From Dendrocalamus latiflorus (lineage: Eukaryota > Streptophyta > Magnoliopsida > Poales > Poaceae): DNA of 64,000 nt. Where the stretch lies: contig CM029622.1 in assembly GCA_017311315.1 (NCBI GenBank), positions 18,062,102 through 18,126,101 on the forward strand, in the 5' to 3' direction. Shown piece by piece: positions 10,528 to 22,011 of this stretch (the stretch's first letter is position 1; each line of letters begins with the position of its first letter). The notes under the pieces are model-generated. The model was not told where the DNA came from and ran no database searches. It saw nothing but the letters and a program-made list of their open reading frames with translations. The translations under genes and the position numbers were made by a program.

Positions 10528-13500
10528 TTAACTTGATCCAGGGAGTAAGTTGGGAAAATCCCGCTGCAAGTCTGATTCTCGTTCCCAAGTGGACTCGTCC
10601 GCTGTATGATTCTTCCACTGCACTCTGCAAAATCTAATATTCTTGTTTCTGAGCTGCCTCTCTGATGTTTCAAGTATTTGTAGTGGTTCTTCAGCATACG
10701 TGCAGTCATCCTGCAGTTCAATATCTGACAATGGCACTTCATCTGTTGGTTGTCGCTGACACTTTCGAAGCTGAGACAGGTGGAACACATTGTGCATTCT
10801 TGACAAGTTGGGTGGAAGCTGCACTTGATAAGCTACTTCCCAATTCTTCCGATAATCTGAAACGGTCCCACATATCTTGGTGCTAATTTGCCTTTAACTT
10901 GAAATCTCTTAACTATTTTGAATGGAGTGACTTTGATGTAGACGAAATCTCCAACTTCAAAGCTCAAATCCTTCCTGCAGTTATCTGCATAGCTCTTCTG
11001 TCGGTCTTGTGCCATTTTGAGTCTGTCTTTGACAATTCTAACATGTTCTTCTGCGTCTTGAACAATCTGAGGACCGATAAGTTGTCGCTCTCCTGTTTCT
11101 GTCCAATTCAGAGGGGTTCTGCATTTTCTGCCATAAAGTGCTTCAAACGGGGCCATTTGGATACTAGCTTGGTAGCTATTGTTGTATGAGAATTGAGCGA
11201 ATGGTAAGCAAGTATTCCAGGCTGCACCATACACAATAGTACAAGCTCTCAACATATCTTCCAAAATCTGATTTGTTCTTTCTGTCTGACCATCTGTCTG
11301 GGGGTGATAGGCTGAACTGAAATTCAAATCAGTGCCCATTGCTTCATGTAATTTCTCCCAGAACTTAGATGTAAACTGTGCTCCTCTATCCGACACAATT
11401 TTCTTCGGAACTCCATGTAGAGTCACAATTCTTGTCAGGTATAACTCAGCAAGTTTATCTTTCCTATAAGTTTGCTTGATCGGGAGGAAATGAGCTACTT
11501 TAGTCAATCTATCGACAATGACCCAAATAGCATCATATCCCTCACGAGTCTTGGGAAGTCCAGTAATGAAATCCATGCCGATACTGTCCCATTTCCATTC
11601 GGGTATTGGCAAAGGTTGCAACAATCCCGATGGTTTCTGGTGGTCTATCTTGATCTGCTAGCAGACATCGCATTTAGCTATATACTCTGCCACTTCCTTC
11701 TTCATCTGTTTCCACCAATACTTCTTCTTCAAATCTTGGTACATCTTAGTACCTCCTGGGTGAATTGAGAATTGGGATGAATGGGCTTCAGACAAGATTA
11801 ACTCTCTTAATTCCTTCTTGTCGGGTATGCAATAACGACCACGGAAGGTAAGGATTCCATGCTCGTCTATCGTATACTCTGAGGAATCTCTTTCTTCAAT
11901 ATCCTTTTTCAGTTTTTGAATCTCTTCATCTTCATCTTGTGTTGTTTTTATCTGATCTGTTAATAACGGTTGAATTTCTAATGTTGTTTCTTCACCCTGT
12001 TCTGTGATCACCAAGTTCAGTCGTATTATGTCCCTTTGCAATTCTGGCGGATACTCTGATTTGCTAGCTTTGCTTGGACGAGCCTTGCGGCTAAGGGCAT
12101 CGGCAACTACATTGGCCTTGCCCAGATGATACTGAAGATCGACATCATAGTCCTTTATCAGTTCCAGCCATCTGCGCTGTCTCATGTTTAATTCTGGCTG
12201 TGTGAACAGGTACTTCAGACTCTTGTGATCAGAGAATATCTCACATCGATTCCCTAACAGGTAGTGCCGCCAAATTTTTAGTGCATGCACTACAGCTGCT
12301 AGTTCTAAATCGTGTGTGGGATAATTCTCCTCATGCGGCTTCAACTGTCTTGAGGAATAAGCGACAACCTTTCCGTCTTGCATAAGCACACATCCCAAAC
12401 CTTGCTTTGAGGCATCACAATATATTTGGAACTCTTTCTCTGGGTTGGGCAATATCAAAACGGGCGTGGTTATCAATTTGGTCTTTAACATCTGAAAACT
12501 TTCTTCACACGCATCTGTCCACGTGAAGGGCTTGTCCTTCTTCAACAGTTGAGTGAGTGGGTGTGAGATTCTCGAGAAACCCTCTATGAATCGGCGATAA
12601 TAGCCCGCCAATCCAAGAAAACTCCTCACTTCAGTCACTGTCTTGGGTTGTTTCCATTCCATAACCGCAGATATCTTTTCTGGATCGACCTTCACTCCAT
12701 CTTCAGATATAATGTGACCCAAGAAAGCAACTTCTTTTAGCCAAAAACTGCACTTGTCAAACTTTGCGTATAGCTGATGTTCTCTCAGTCTTGACAATAC
12801 CATGTGCAAGTGTTGTCTGTGCTCTTCTTCATTCTTGGAATATATCAGGATATCATCAATGAAGACAATCACAAATCGATCCAATTGGTCCATATGCACT
12901 AGGTTCATAAGATTAATGAAATATGCTGGCGCATTGGTTAGACCAAATGGCACGACCGTGAACTCAAATAATCCATATCTGGTGATGAAAGCGGTCTTCT
13001 CTCGATCTTGCTCTCGGATCTTGAGCTGGTGGTAACCCGAGCGCAAGTCGATCTTGGAAAACACTTTGGCACCCTTGAGTTGATCAAACAAGTCATCAAT
13101 CCTTGGCAACGGGTATTTGTTTTTAATTGTGGCTGCATTCAAACCTCTGTAATCAACACACATCCTTAATTCTCCATTCTTCTTTTTCACAAATAGGACT
13201 GGGGCTGACCAAGGTGAAACACTTGGTCGAATGAATTCTTTTTCCAATAGTTCATCCAACTGCTTCTTCAGTTCTTTTAACTCACTAGCTGACATTCTAT
13301 ACTGATGTTTGGCAATTGGCTTGGTACCAGGTACTAATTCAATAGCAAGTTCCACTTGTCTGTCAGGAGGTCTTCCTGGTAATTCTTCTGGAAATACATC
13401 TGGATACTCTTGTACCACTGGTACTTGATTAGGTGTGGCTGCTATCATGTTGATCATACGCTTCCTGGCATCTTTTAATACTTCTCAATCTGTCTCTACT

Positions 13501-15125
13501 ACCACTTTCTGACCTTCAGAATTGACCAATGACACGGTCTTGATCTCACAGTCTACCTTGCCTTTGTTCTTGGCCAACCAGTTCATGCCCAAAATGGCAT
13601 CTAATCTTGTCATATCTAGTTGCAACAAATCTGCTCTAAAATCTACCCCTTGGATTTTTATACTGAGTCCCGCACACCCATTGTGGGACTCCATTCTAAC
13701 CCCAGGGGTCTCAACCACATAAGGTCTTGGTAAAGCAACAGAAGGCAATTGATTTCTTGAAGCAAAACCCTTCGAAATAAATGAATGCGTTGCACCAGGA
13801 TCAAACAAAATCAATGCAGGTATGGAGTTGATTGGAAACATACCAGCGATGATATCGCTAGCTCGTGCTGCGTCCTCTGCCGACACATGGTTCACCCTCG
13901 CATAGAAGGTGGGTCTGGTACGGCCTCTGCCGCGGCCTACTGACGTGAAATTGGCTGTGCCGGCTGGAGATTGGGGTCCAGCTGCTTTGATCTGTAGATA
14001 TCCTCCCTTGAGAGTGCCAGGGCTTGACTGTGTCTTGTTTTCTTGCTGTTGTTGATTTTGGACTTGAAGTCTTGCCGCATGGCAAGTTCCTTCTAGGATA
14101 TTGATCTCTGTAGTGCCCAATTTCTCCGCATGGAAACAAGCAGTGGATCTCTTTGGGCAGCTACTAGCAAGATGATTTCCACCACAGGTGGGGCATTTGA
14201 TAGCTAGTGGTAAAAGAGAAGTGCTCTGTTGAGACAGGTTAGATTGGTTCCTGGGCAACATCACAAACTGGCGGAAGGATTGGGATCGATATGAGGGCGA
14301 TCCCACAGTCTTGATTCACTGAGCACTGTGCGAAGAAGGCTGTGATTTGTGTACTGCCTTACGCTTTCTATAGTCCTCCATTTCTCCTCGTGCTCCCTCT
14401 GAGTTGATCAAGCTGTCTACCATGTCATGCAAATCCTGGAACTTCAGTGCTGAAATATGAAATTTCAGAGACTGCTGCAATCCTGCCCTGAATTTATTCA
14501 TCTTCTTGTCTTCGCTGTCGACATCTTCTGGGGCAAACCTGGACAAATGGTTGAACTGATGTAGGTATTCCATAACAGTGCGTCCTCCTTGCTTAAGCGC
14601 AAGAAACTCCCGACGCTTAGCCTCCATGACGCCATCTGGCATGTGTGCCTTGCGGAAAGTCTTTGAAAAGTCTTCCCAACTAATTTCTCTGTTCTGTAGG
14701 GTGCGTTGGTAGTTGATCCACCAAGTAGCTGCAGCACCCTGCAACTGGTGGGATGCGTATAACACCTTCTCTTTGTCATCGCATCGTGCTGTTTGAAGCT
14801 TTCTCTCCACGTCCACAAGCCAATCCTCAGCTACCATGGGGTCAGCAGAGGTGGAGAAGACCGGTGGACGTGTCTTCAGAAAATCCGTCCATCGGGTGGA
14901 AATTGGAGAACCATCCCGAGGAACATTACTCCCACTAGGAAAACTGGAGGATCGGGTTGCAATCTGTTCGAGAAGCTGAGCTTGCTGATCTAACACTTTC
15001 AAGATATTCTGCTCTCCTTGATATCGATTCTCTTCTAGCATTGCAATAACATCGGCAAGTGTTTTCTGGTCGGTGGCAGGTGCACCCTGCCTGCTGGTCT
15101 GACCCGTCTGCTCTGCTGGCTCCAT
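10528..15125 (-). pseudogene. Decayed gag-pol of the Tekay-type chromovirus
   Basis: One original frame runs from ATG at 15125 through gag, protease, reverse transcriptase, RNase H, integrase and chromodomain. Three in-frame stops interrupt it: TGA 14316-14318, TGA 13485-13487 and TAG 11658-11660. A one-base loss near 10832 (GGGGAA to GGGAA) puts the chromodomain into another frame. Around 14085-14145 two compensating indels scramble the second zinc knuckle (CGEIGHYRDQ is readable in the alternative frame). Visible motifs are the gag knuckle CPTCGGNHLASSC, protease LFDPGATHSFIS, reverse transcriptase FIDDILIYS, RNase H YCDASKQGLG, integrase VIVDRLTKVAHF and SDRGAQFTSKFW, and a chromodomain with VQWKNHTADESTWE. 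Such elements encode the machinery for reverse transcription and chromodomain-guided integration; this copy cannot. Confidence 0.9.
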
Positions 15126-15447
15126 CTGTTTATTGGGAACTTGAGGTTAGTTTTGCAGCGGCTTTGACAATTAAGAGCAGGTAAGTAAGACTTCGAATTT
15201 CAAGGTAAGCATAGGGTGAATAGGGTATGTACGAGAGTGAAAGGGGACAGAAGAAAGCTTTGAACACAGGAGGAACATACAGATAATTAAGCAAACAAAT
15301 TAAAAGAGATAGCAAACATAATTCACATTAAGCAAGTGGTGCACAGACCACATAAAGGTTCATGTTACACTTGCATTACATTCCAAAAGTACCACTAATA
15401 CAAAAGGTCGGGCTACGCTAGCGGTCAGCGTCTACTCCTCCATATCC

Positions 15448-16125
15448 TCAAGCGCTGGGAGGGTCAAGCGGGGCTGCGGGGCGGAACCGGGCACGGTACT
15501 GCGCCGCAGTCATCCGGCGCTTGGGCCTAGACTGCACTGAAGCACAGGAGGAGTGAACGCTGGGCGACTCTGCACTATCTGAGATCTCTGATGCCTCCTG
15601 GGCCTCAAAGCGGAGAAGGGACTCCCGGAGGCGCTGAACCTCCCTGCGGGTGTCCCAAAGCTGCCTCCGCAAAACTCTGGCCTCCTCGACTGCTCCGTCG
15701 TAGCGGACGACCTGCTGCGTCATAAGGGTGGCGATGCCCGCCAGGCGGGGATCGTCATCCTCACCGAACCTAGGGACTATAAAGTCCCGAAAGTGCGGAC
15801 GCGGCACCAGGTCGAAGGGCGTCCCTGCTAGCTCCTGGTGGTAGTAGTCCCTGAGGTAGAGTGCGGCCTTCTGAGCCACATCCTGAACAGCATCCTCCTC
15901 GTTCACCCGGCGGGCGGTGAACCTCAGCTTCCTGTCTGGGCGGACAGGCAACGGATCAAGAACCACCCAAGCCTCGTACTCGTAGAACTGGTCCTGGGGA
16001 AACTGTCCCACAGCATGGTACACCGGGTTGAAGTTGCCTCTCGCTCCAAGATGCTTCCGCATCTCCCACACCTTGCGGGCCCAACCATCCATACGGTCGG
16101 GGCGGGAAAAGATGTGGTGCACCAT
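15448..16125 (-). CDS. orf0-like protein encoded between primer site and gag (225 aa)
   Basis: A 225-residue frame, sense with gag-pol, fills the leader between the primer site (16352) and gag (15125). It begins MVHHIFSRPD. The N-terminal half is basic and aromatic (YHAVGQFPQDQFYEYEAW). The middle carries PRPHFRDFIVPRFGEDDDPR. The C-terminal third is heptad-like and charged (RRQLWDTRREVQRLRESL), probably a coiled coil, with a Ser-rich tail. Directly upstream of the ATG the sequence TTTCCGGCAG looks like a 3' splice acceptor, so it may be expressed from a spliced transcript. I recall an extra frame called orf0 upstream of gag in rice RIRE3/RIRE8-type elements; assignment to that family is inference. 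The function is unknown. This copy has no internal stop, although the gag-pol next to it is dead. Confidence 0.6.
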   Translation of the reverse strand: MVHHIFSRPDRMDGWARKVWEMRKHLGARGNFNPVYHAVGQFPQDQFYEYEAWVVLDPLPVRPDRKLRFTARRVNEEDAVQDVAQKAALYLRDYYHQELAGTPFDLVPRPHFRDFIVPRFGEDDDPRLAGIATLMTQQVVRYDGAVEEARVLRRQLWDTRREVQRLRESLLRFEAQEASEISDSAESPSVHSSCASVQSRPKRRMTAAQYRARFRPAAPLDPPSA

Positions 16126-16351
16126 CTGCCGGAAACGAAAATTTTGAAGTTAGACAAGTGAGACAATAAACATTTGCGAAAATTAAAGCTTATGCAGAAA
16201 TAAACTAAGACAGGAAAAGTAGCAACAAGAGAGGAACAAGACAGCAATATTACTTATATTTTTCATAAACTCTTTTTATGCCTTAAATTAATTTTTACGA
16301 TAAAATCGCTTCCTAAACAGCCTTAGGTCTTAATCTACGGTCAAAGAGCCT

Positions 16352-16363
16352 GCTCTGATACCA
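16352..16363 (-). other. Primer binding site (tRNA-iMet type), Tekay element
   Basis: The minus strand reads TGGTATCAGAGC, complementary to the 3' end of plant initiator methionine tRNA, five bases inside the LTR end. This site fixes the true LTR boundary at 16369 although the repeated block extends further to 15261. Confidence 0.85.
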
Positions 16364-16368
16364 CTTCT

Positions 16369-19300
16369 TGTAACGCCCCCGTTTCCAGGGGCGCGTACGG
16401 ACACGGCATTCCGCAACTATTCACGCATGAACAGTTATGGAACGTCGCGCAAGAGTATACCATTGCATGCTTACAACAAAAGTCCAGCATATATTTGACA
16501 TAAGGATTAACATCCAGGTTTTGACAGCGGGGCGTGCAAGCCCAAAGTATAATTACATTACAAAAGACTTCCAGAATCCGCTTGAGCGCGGCCAAGACCT
16601 ACAGCCAAGGGTCCTCGTCGAAGAATAGATCCTCCGGGACTTCTTCAACGGGGACACCTTCTCCTTCGTCTTGATCCTCTAAAGATTAGATTAAGCAAGC
16701 CGTGAGCCAATCAACCGGCTCAGCAAATCCCAAAGGGATCCTAACTTATTACATGCACGGAACTTCAAGGAAGTGAATATATTTGGTTTATTATCTTTGA
16801 GTGGATGCAGTTTTATTTGCAATCATTTTGAAAGAGGGACCCAAAACTACTCCTCAAGATCTCAGGGGTTTTCAACAAGAGTTCATTAACCAACCTAAAC
16901 AAGTTAAAGCGTGTACAAAACTACTTAAGCTTTGCTGCTGGAATCACCCAAGTGACACAGCTCCAATAACCGGGAGCACGGCGTATTCGAATACCATTTA
17001 TTTGACTCTGCAGAGTTTGCTCAGCTTTACCCACACGATCCCTTAACTCCCGCTAAAGAGTTAAGAAAGCCAGGTCGTTTCACTGCTCAGCTCTTTATAT
17101 AGGCTCTACCCGGTAGAATTCACTCGGGTCTGGCCCGCTCACACACACACACACACAAAGAAAAGAAAACGGTGCCGCTTCGAGTGAACTCTACCGTTGT
17201 TAGGCACCCAATCACGGCTTGCCTAACCTCACTGCTAAACCTCCTCCACCGCCACACCTGTAGAGTTTCAATCGAGTTGAGCAGCTACTAGACAAGTGTT
17301 GACAAGTCAACTCCTGTGGTTGAGCGATCACTGTGACATTTGCTCAGCGTAAGGGTTTCAGTCCTTATTTTCACATGGTCCGTAACCTCACCAGGCCCGC
17401 GACCCAACCTAGGGTAAGCGGTGGGCGAAAACCGTCTAGTGGCGCACCTCAACCCCACTTACCCTACTCCAATCCTAGGGTAAGAGATGGGCGAAAACCG
17501 ACTTGCGGCGCACCACAACCCCCTTACCCTACCTTGTGCCCGCAAGCACTCTCCGCTCTAGGGCACGGTGTCCCATACCACCCTACCCTAGAGTCGGGTT
17601 TGCAAATTCTATTGGCCCGCAGCCACAGCCTTAGCAGTACAAGACTTTGCATGATGATAATAATCTACAGTTTCTAGATTAACAGATAATTATTTCTAGG
17701 GTTTCAAAGGCATGGCTACAAATTAAACATGGTATTTAGCGGTGGTAGGATTAACTACATAACAAGTCATTCTAAACATTTTATTTTATTTCAAACTAAC
17801 ATTTCACAATTAGCATAATGCAAATAGCATATTAACATAAATAGACATCATGGGTTGCAATATGATCAAAGGATTTGGGACTTGCCGTCAATCCGAATGA
17901 TTTCCGCTAGCTCGAACGAAGAACCTCCTGGCTCCTGGGGCTGCAACTGAAATTTCGAAGACTCCGACACTAGCGCAAACATACAAAACAAATTAAATCC
18001 AGCTTGAGACTAATCAAGCGAGGGAAAATAAACTATTTAAAAAGGAGTAAAATGCATAAATCTCCAAATGAAGAATTTTAGGAATTTATTTGGGATGGAT
18101 CTGTGGAAATGGAGGTCGCCAATGGGTCTGGAATATTATTTGGAGCAAGGTGGTGAAATTTGGGAATTTTCTGTGATTTTCTAGGATTTATTTGGATTTT
18201 CTGGGATTTTAGAAATTAATAAATTCGGGAAAATCGCTGTGAACAGTGAAAGGCCGGACCACAGCCACAGTGCGGCCCGGCACTGTTTGGCCCGCGCGGC
18301 CGAAGGCCAGCGCGGCCCACGGGCGGCGACGCGCGCGCGCACTCGGGCGAAGGAGCAGGCCGGCGCGGTCCACTCCCACGCGGTCGCGATGCGCGACACG
18401 TGGCTCGGGCGGACGGGGTGGATGGCGAGCGGGCGAACGGCGCGGATGCGGCGGAAAGAGATCGGACGGTGGCGAAGCGGGGACGAGGGCGAAGCGGTAC
18501 GAAGCGATCCGACGGCTGACGTTAAATGGCAACGGGAAGATGGACGGCGGAGGGGAAGCCACGTCGCGGGGAGGAGTCGTCTTCCTCCTCCAGCCGCTAC
18601 AGTAACCTCGCGGCGAGGTCACGGTGCCGACGGCGGCCTGGGCGCTAGGGAGCTCGTCGGCGACCACCGAGGGCACCGGCGGGTGCGGCTTCGAGAGGGG
18701 AACCCGTTTTGGGCGGTTGGAGGGAGCGGGAACCAACAGAGGGGACGGGAGGTAGAAGGGGGTGGTTCGGGTGCTTGGAGGCGAGGGAGGTCACCGGCGG
18801 CAAGGGAGCTCGAACGGCTGCGGTTACACGGGGAGGGGGTCCCGGGGCTCACATTAGCGGTGGCGGCGGGAGCTGGGGAGCCTCGAGGAGAGCTGGCCAC
18901 GGGAGAGGTGCGACGGCCGGAGAGGAGCTTCGACGGCGGCGCTCCTCGGGCAAACACCTGTCCAACGGCAAGCACCAAAAGGGTCAGTGAGGGGAGGTGG
19001 TACTCTCGACGAATGCAATCGGGGAAAGAGGGAGAGGAGAGGGAGATTGGCTTCGGGGTGCCGCCGGCTCACAGGGCGGCAATGGGGAAGCTCCGGGCGG
19101 CGGGACTTCAATCGGCCGCTCGGGGAGCTTCTCTGGAGGCTGGGGAGGCGAATGGAGGTGGTGGAGCGGCTCGGGAAGCAAAGGAGGAGCGAGGAGCCGA
19201 AGGGGGGATTTTATACCCCGAGCGGAGGGGAGCGGGGCGTGGAGGAGAAGCCATCGGGCGGGCTCCGGGGTCAACAGGAGCAGGTCGGCCGTCTCCTCCG

Positions 19301-19894
19301 CGGGATGGAGCGGTGACCGGGGTGACGCCGGCTCTGCATAGGAGTAATGGCGACAGGACGGCACAGGAGCAGGTGAGGCGCGGGCATGGGCGAGGTAGCG
19401 TCCGCGCGCGGGAGAGGGAGGAGCCGGGGCTGACAGGCGGGCCCCAGGGCGGACGCGGGGCGACGTGTGGCGCGGAGGCGCCCACGGTTTTGGACCGTGG
19501 CGGTCGGGACGGCGCGGGCGCGAGGAGGGGATCCGAGGGCGGCGCTGTCCGCGCGAGGGGAGGCGAGCGCAAGGCGCAGCGCGCAGTGCTCCGCGCGTGC
19601 GCGAGGCGAAGGCGGAACGGAGCCGGGGCGCCAACGAGCGAGGGGCGCGGAGGGAGGCGCTGGGCGCGGGAGGAAGGCGGAATCGGGGCGGCGCCAACGC
19701 GAGAGAAGAGCGGGAGGCGCTAGGGAGAAGAGGAGGCGGAAAGGAAAAAGGCGCCAGCGCGAGGGAGGAGGCGCCAGGCCGAAAAGGGAAAGCGGCGGCG
19801 GGGAAAACTTTCCCAAAAAGGAAAGTTTTCAAAAATCACTCAAAAATGCAGCAAAAATTAAGGAAATTTTTGGTTGAAATTTTGGGGCTTTTCA
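16369..19894 (-). repeat. 5' LTR of the Tekay-type element (right copy)
   Basis: 3,526 bp, TGTAACGCCCC...GGGGCTTTTCA on the plus strand. On the minus strand it carries a TATA box about 680 bp from its upstream end, giving a conventional U3-R-U5 order. It is separated from the primer site by five bases (CTTCT on plus). It terminates inside the GH17 gene fragment. Confidence 0.85.
19208..19215 (-). promoter_or_regulatory. TATA box of the Tekay 5' LTR
   Basis: The minus strand reads GGGGTATAAAATCCCC in an otherwise GC-rich LTR, 680 bp from the U3 end. The same sequence is at 9807-9814 in the 3' LTR. This is the best candidate LTR promoter; transcription would run leftward through orf0 and gag-pol. 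Confidence 0.6.
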
Positions 19895-20133
19895 ACCTTG
19901 ATCTTGCGGTGCAGGGATACAGTGACCAGCGCCGTGTGCAGGTTCTGCATGGCCGGTACGAGGCTGAGGAGCAGCGTCCGGTTGGCACGCAGTCGACGAT
20001 CGTGTCGTGGGCAAAGGAACCGCGCGCGGTTGGCCGGTGGCGGGAGGCTCGTCGCTCGCGTGCCGTAGTTGACACCAACGCCGGCTGCATCCGCGACCGC
20101 GATTGACAGGAGGATCAGAATTGATCCAAGCAT
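19895..20133 (-). pseudogene. 5' fragment of the GH17 beta-1,3-glucanase gene
   Basis: ATG at 20133 opens a signal-peptide-like stretch (LGSILILLSIAVADA) followed directly by the GH17 N-terminal signature GVGVNYGTRATSLPPPA and ARFL. A frameshift follows; AHDTIVD continues in the next frame. After an apparent internal deletion, PAMQNLHTAL and HRKIKV reappear, where intact relatives continue into an STPHS-type segment. At that point the Tekay LTR begins. The fragment is in the same orientation as the X8-bearing end at 3800-4150; the catalytic middle is absent from the window. The gene is clearly non-functional. Confidence 0.75.
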
Positions 20134-20746
20134 CGTCGACTACCGGTCTATAATGATGATTGTTCTACCCTGCTATAGGGCACATTTTCCCTGCAACTGA
20201 AAGGAATTCTTTTCTTTGGCTTTGAGCTGTGTGTTAGTGCTCAGCTACATTCATGAACTAGTTCTGTTCTTGCCTCCTTTTGTTCTTGCTTGTGAGCTTT
20301 GTTACTTTCTTCACAAACACTTCTAGTGCAGACTGACAACTCCCAAACAAGCTCAAAATATTTGTTGTTTTCCATTGGAAGGGTCAACTTCTTGCAAATT
20401 GCAATGCGAATAGAGCATCCCCGCACAGCCACACTGCACTCGTTCGGCAGGTAGAGAGCCACCGAGAAAAATTAGGATCAATGGAGGAAAGGCGCTAGCA
20501 ACCACGACATTATGAAAAGACATCTTACTTGCACAACATAGTAGTATAAACAAATAAACACATTACAGTCAACCACGAGTGTATATATGGTACAAAAGGG
20601 AATTCCATCGAATGAACTTGCACTGATTTGTTCCAACCACGGGCGGACTAAAGGACTACCGGGGTATATAGGACATCAGATCTAATTTTATTTTTCTGTT
20701 ATATAACTTATATATATTAAGGTGTAAACCTCTAATAAAAAAATAG
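20134..20746. other. Former GH17 upstream region, no feature recognised
   Basis: AT-rich sequence without a coherent frame. It would have been the promoter and leader side of the GH17 gene at 20133. I see no convincing TATA box or known repeat. Confidence 0.3.
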
Positions 20747-21224
20747 AAAAACATCTGATCAACTCAAAGATTAAAGCTTTCGACCTCTCACCTCCCACTG
20801 CTCCACTCGGCGCTCTTGCACTTGGGCCCAAGACAACACCAATCAAGACCCAGCGCATACAGCTTAATATACGTAAATACGGTCCAGCTGACACAAACAT
20901 AGCCTAAGGTGCTCGGCTAGCCAAGCCAATCCATGAATAAAAAATAGTAGAAAAAGGCTGCATAACGAACGATTCGCATTACCCCAAAAACATCTAATCA
21001 ACTCAAAGATTAAAGCTTTCGACCTCTCACCTCCCACTGCTCCACTCGGCGCTCTTGCACTTGGGCCCAAGACAACACCAATCAAGACCCAGCGCATACA
21101 GCCTAATATACGTAAATACGGTCCAGCTGACACAAACATAGCCTAAGGTGCTCGGCTAGCCAAGCCAATCCATGAATAAAAAATAGTAGAAAAAGGTTGC
21201 ATAACGAACGATTCGCATTACCCC
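20747..21224. repeat. 239-bp tandem duplication (two copies)
   Basis: The block beginning AAAAACATCTGATCAACTCA at 20747 recurs at 20986 (AAAAACATCTAATCAACTCA) and runs to ATTACCCC before 21225. There are only a few mismatches (for example CAGCTTAAT versus CAGCCTAAT). The short minus-strand open frames in the two copies are identical by descent and not evidently coding. Confidence 0.85.
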
Positions 21225-22011
21225 AATCACCTGCATCTCGTTCCATCCCACACTCTGTCCCACCTTGTGTGAAAGCAAAATTCACCCTCTTACTTATCGT
21301 AGGCTCGTAGTCGTCGATTGTCGGAGCCCAGAGGCCTAGGCTACAACCCGTCGGCTATGGCGTCACCTGGTTATCATCAATCATCTCGCCGAGCACTTGA
21401 CGACATGGATTAAGTTTTGAATCGACGTAGGGTATTACTAAATTTTTCTCTCAATTCTTTCAATTTCTTTAAGCAAATGGATTGAATTTATGAGTTATGA
21501 TTTAAATATTATGGTTGTTAGTTAATTTTTGTCAAATTGTAGGACTCAAAATTAATGTTTCAATTTGGGTTTTTGGAAATTAAAATGCCCACCAACTTCA
21601 TTGCAAATCAAAGGTAAAGTTATACATATAATTATAGGGTGTTCTTTTGGATTGCGGCTGATAGATTTTGTTTGTGCTTTTCAATACGACAATGGACGAT
21701 GAAGACGCCAACACAAATGACACACACGATTTTATGCTCGTGAAACTGTTTGAAGAATTTGCTTTAAGAGACTACCCTATTTTGACGTTTGGTTTTTCAA
21801 CTTTCGGAGAAGCAAGAGCAAAAAGTAAAAGTTAAAAGCCAAAAAGAATATGCTTTATATATACAGTGAAGTGATGAATCCCTGTTATTTTCGTTCTAGT
21901 TCTTCTGCCCCTGGTTCCAACTCTATCATATCAGCGTTCCAGCTTGTTCCACATAAACCCTAAATGCACAGAAAAAATTCCAACTCAACTTGAATTTAAT
22001 TTTCCCTTCAT
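21225..22011. other. Spacer downstream of ATG4
   Basis: Mixed sequence with a small TE-like patch at 21780-21860 (AAGCAAGAGCAAAAAGTAAAAGTTAAAAGC). The 3' UTR of ATG4 must lie in its right part. No other gene is seen. Confidence 0.3.

Larger units (their letters stand above)
5865..19894 (-). mobile_element. Tekay/Del-type chromovirus with a second, truncated leader copy
   Basis: In element (minus) orientation the order is 5' LTR (19894-16369), primer site, leader with an orf0-like frame, gag-pol (15125-10528), polypurine tract, 3' LTR (10493-6973), then again primer site, leader and orf0 down to 5865, where similarity stops. The whole block 5865-10493 matches 15261-19894 nearly base for base. 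The core element (6973-19894) is therefore LTR-internal-LTR, and an extra 1.1 kb of internal sequence beyond the 3' LTR points to a former tandem or recombinant element whose remainder is lost. The 3.5-kb LTRs, integrase followed by a C-terminal chromodomain, and tRNA-iMet priming fit the Tekay/Del lineage. The right flank ACCTT lies in the GH17 gene. The left flank does not carry a matching TSD, as expected if that end was deleted. Confidence 0.85.

Noticed and set aside
16341..16368. tRNA gene suggested by the CTCTGATACCA sequence
   Set aside because: Only the 12-base primer-site complement is present, without A or B boxes or cloverleaf arms.
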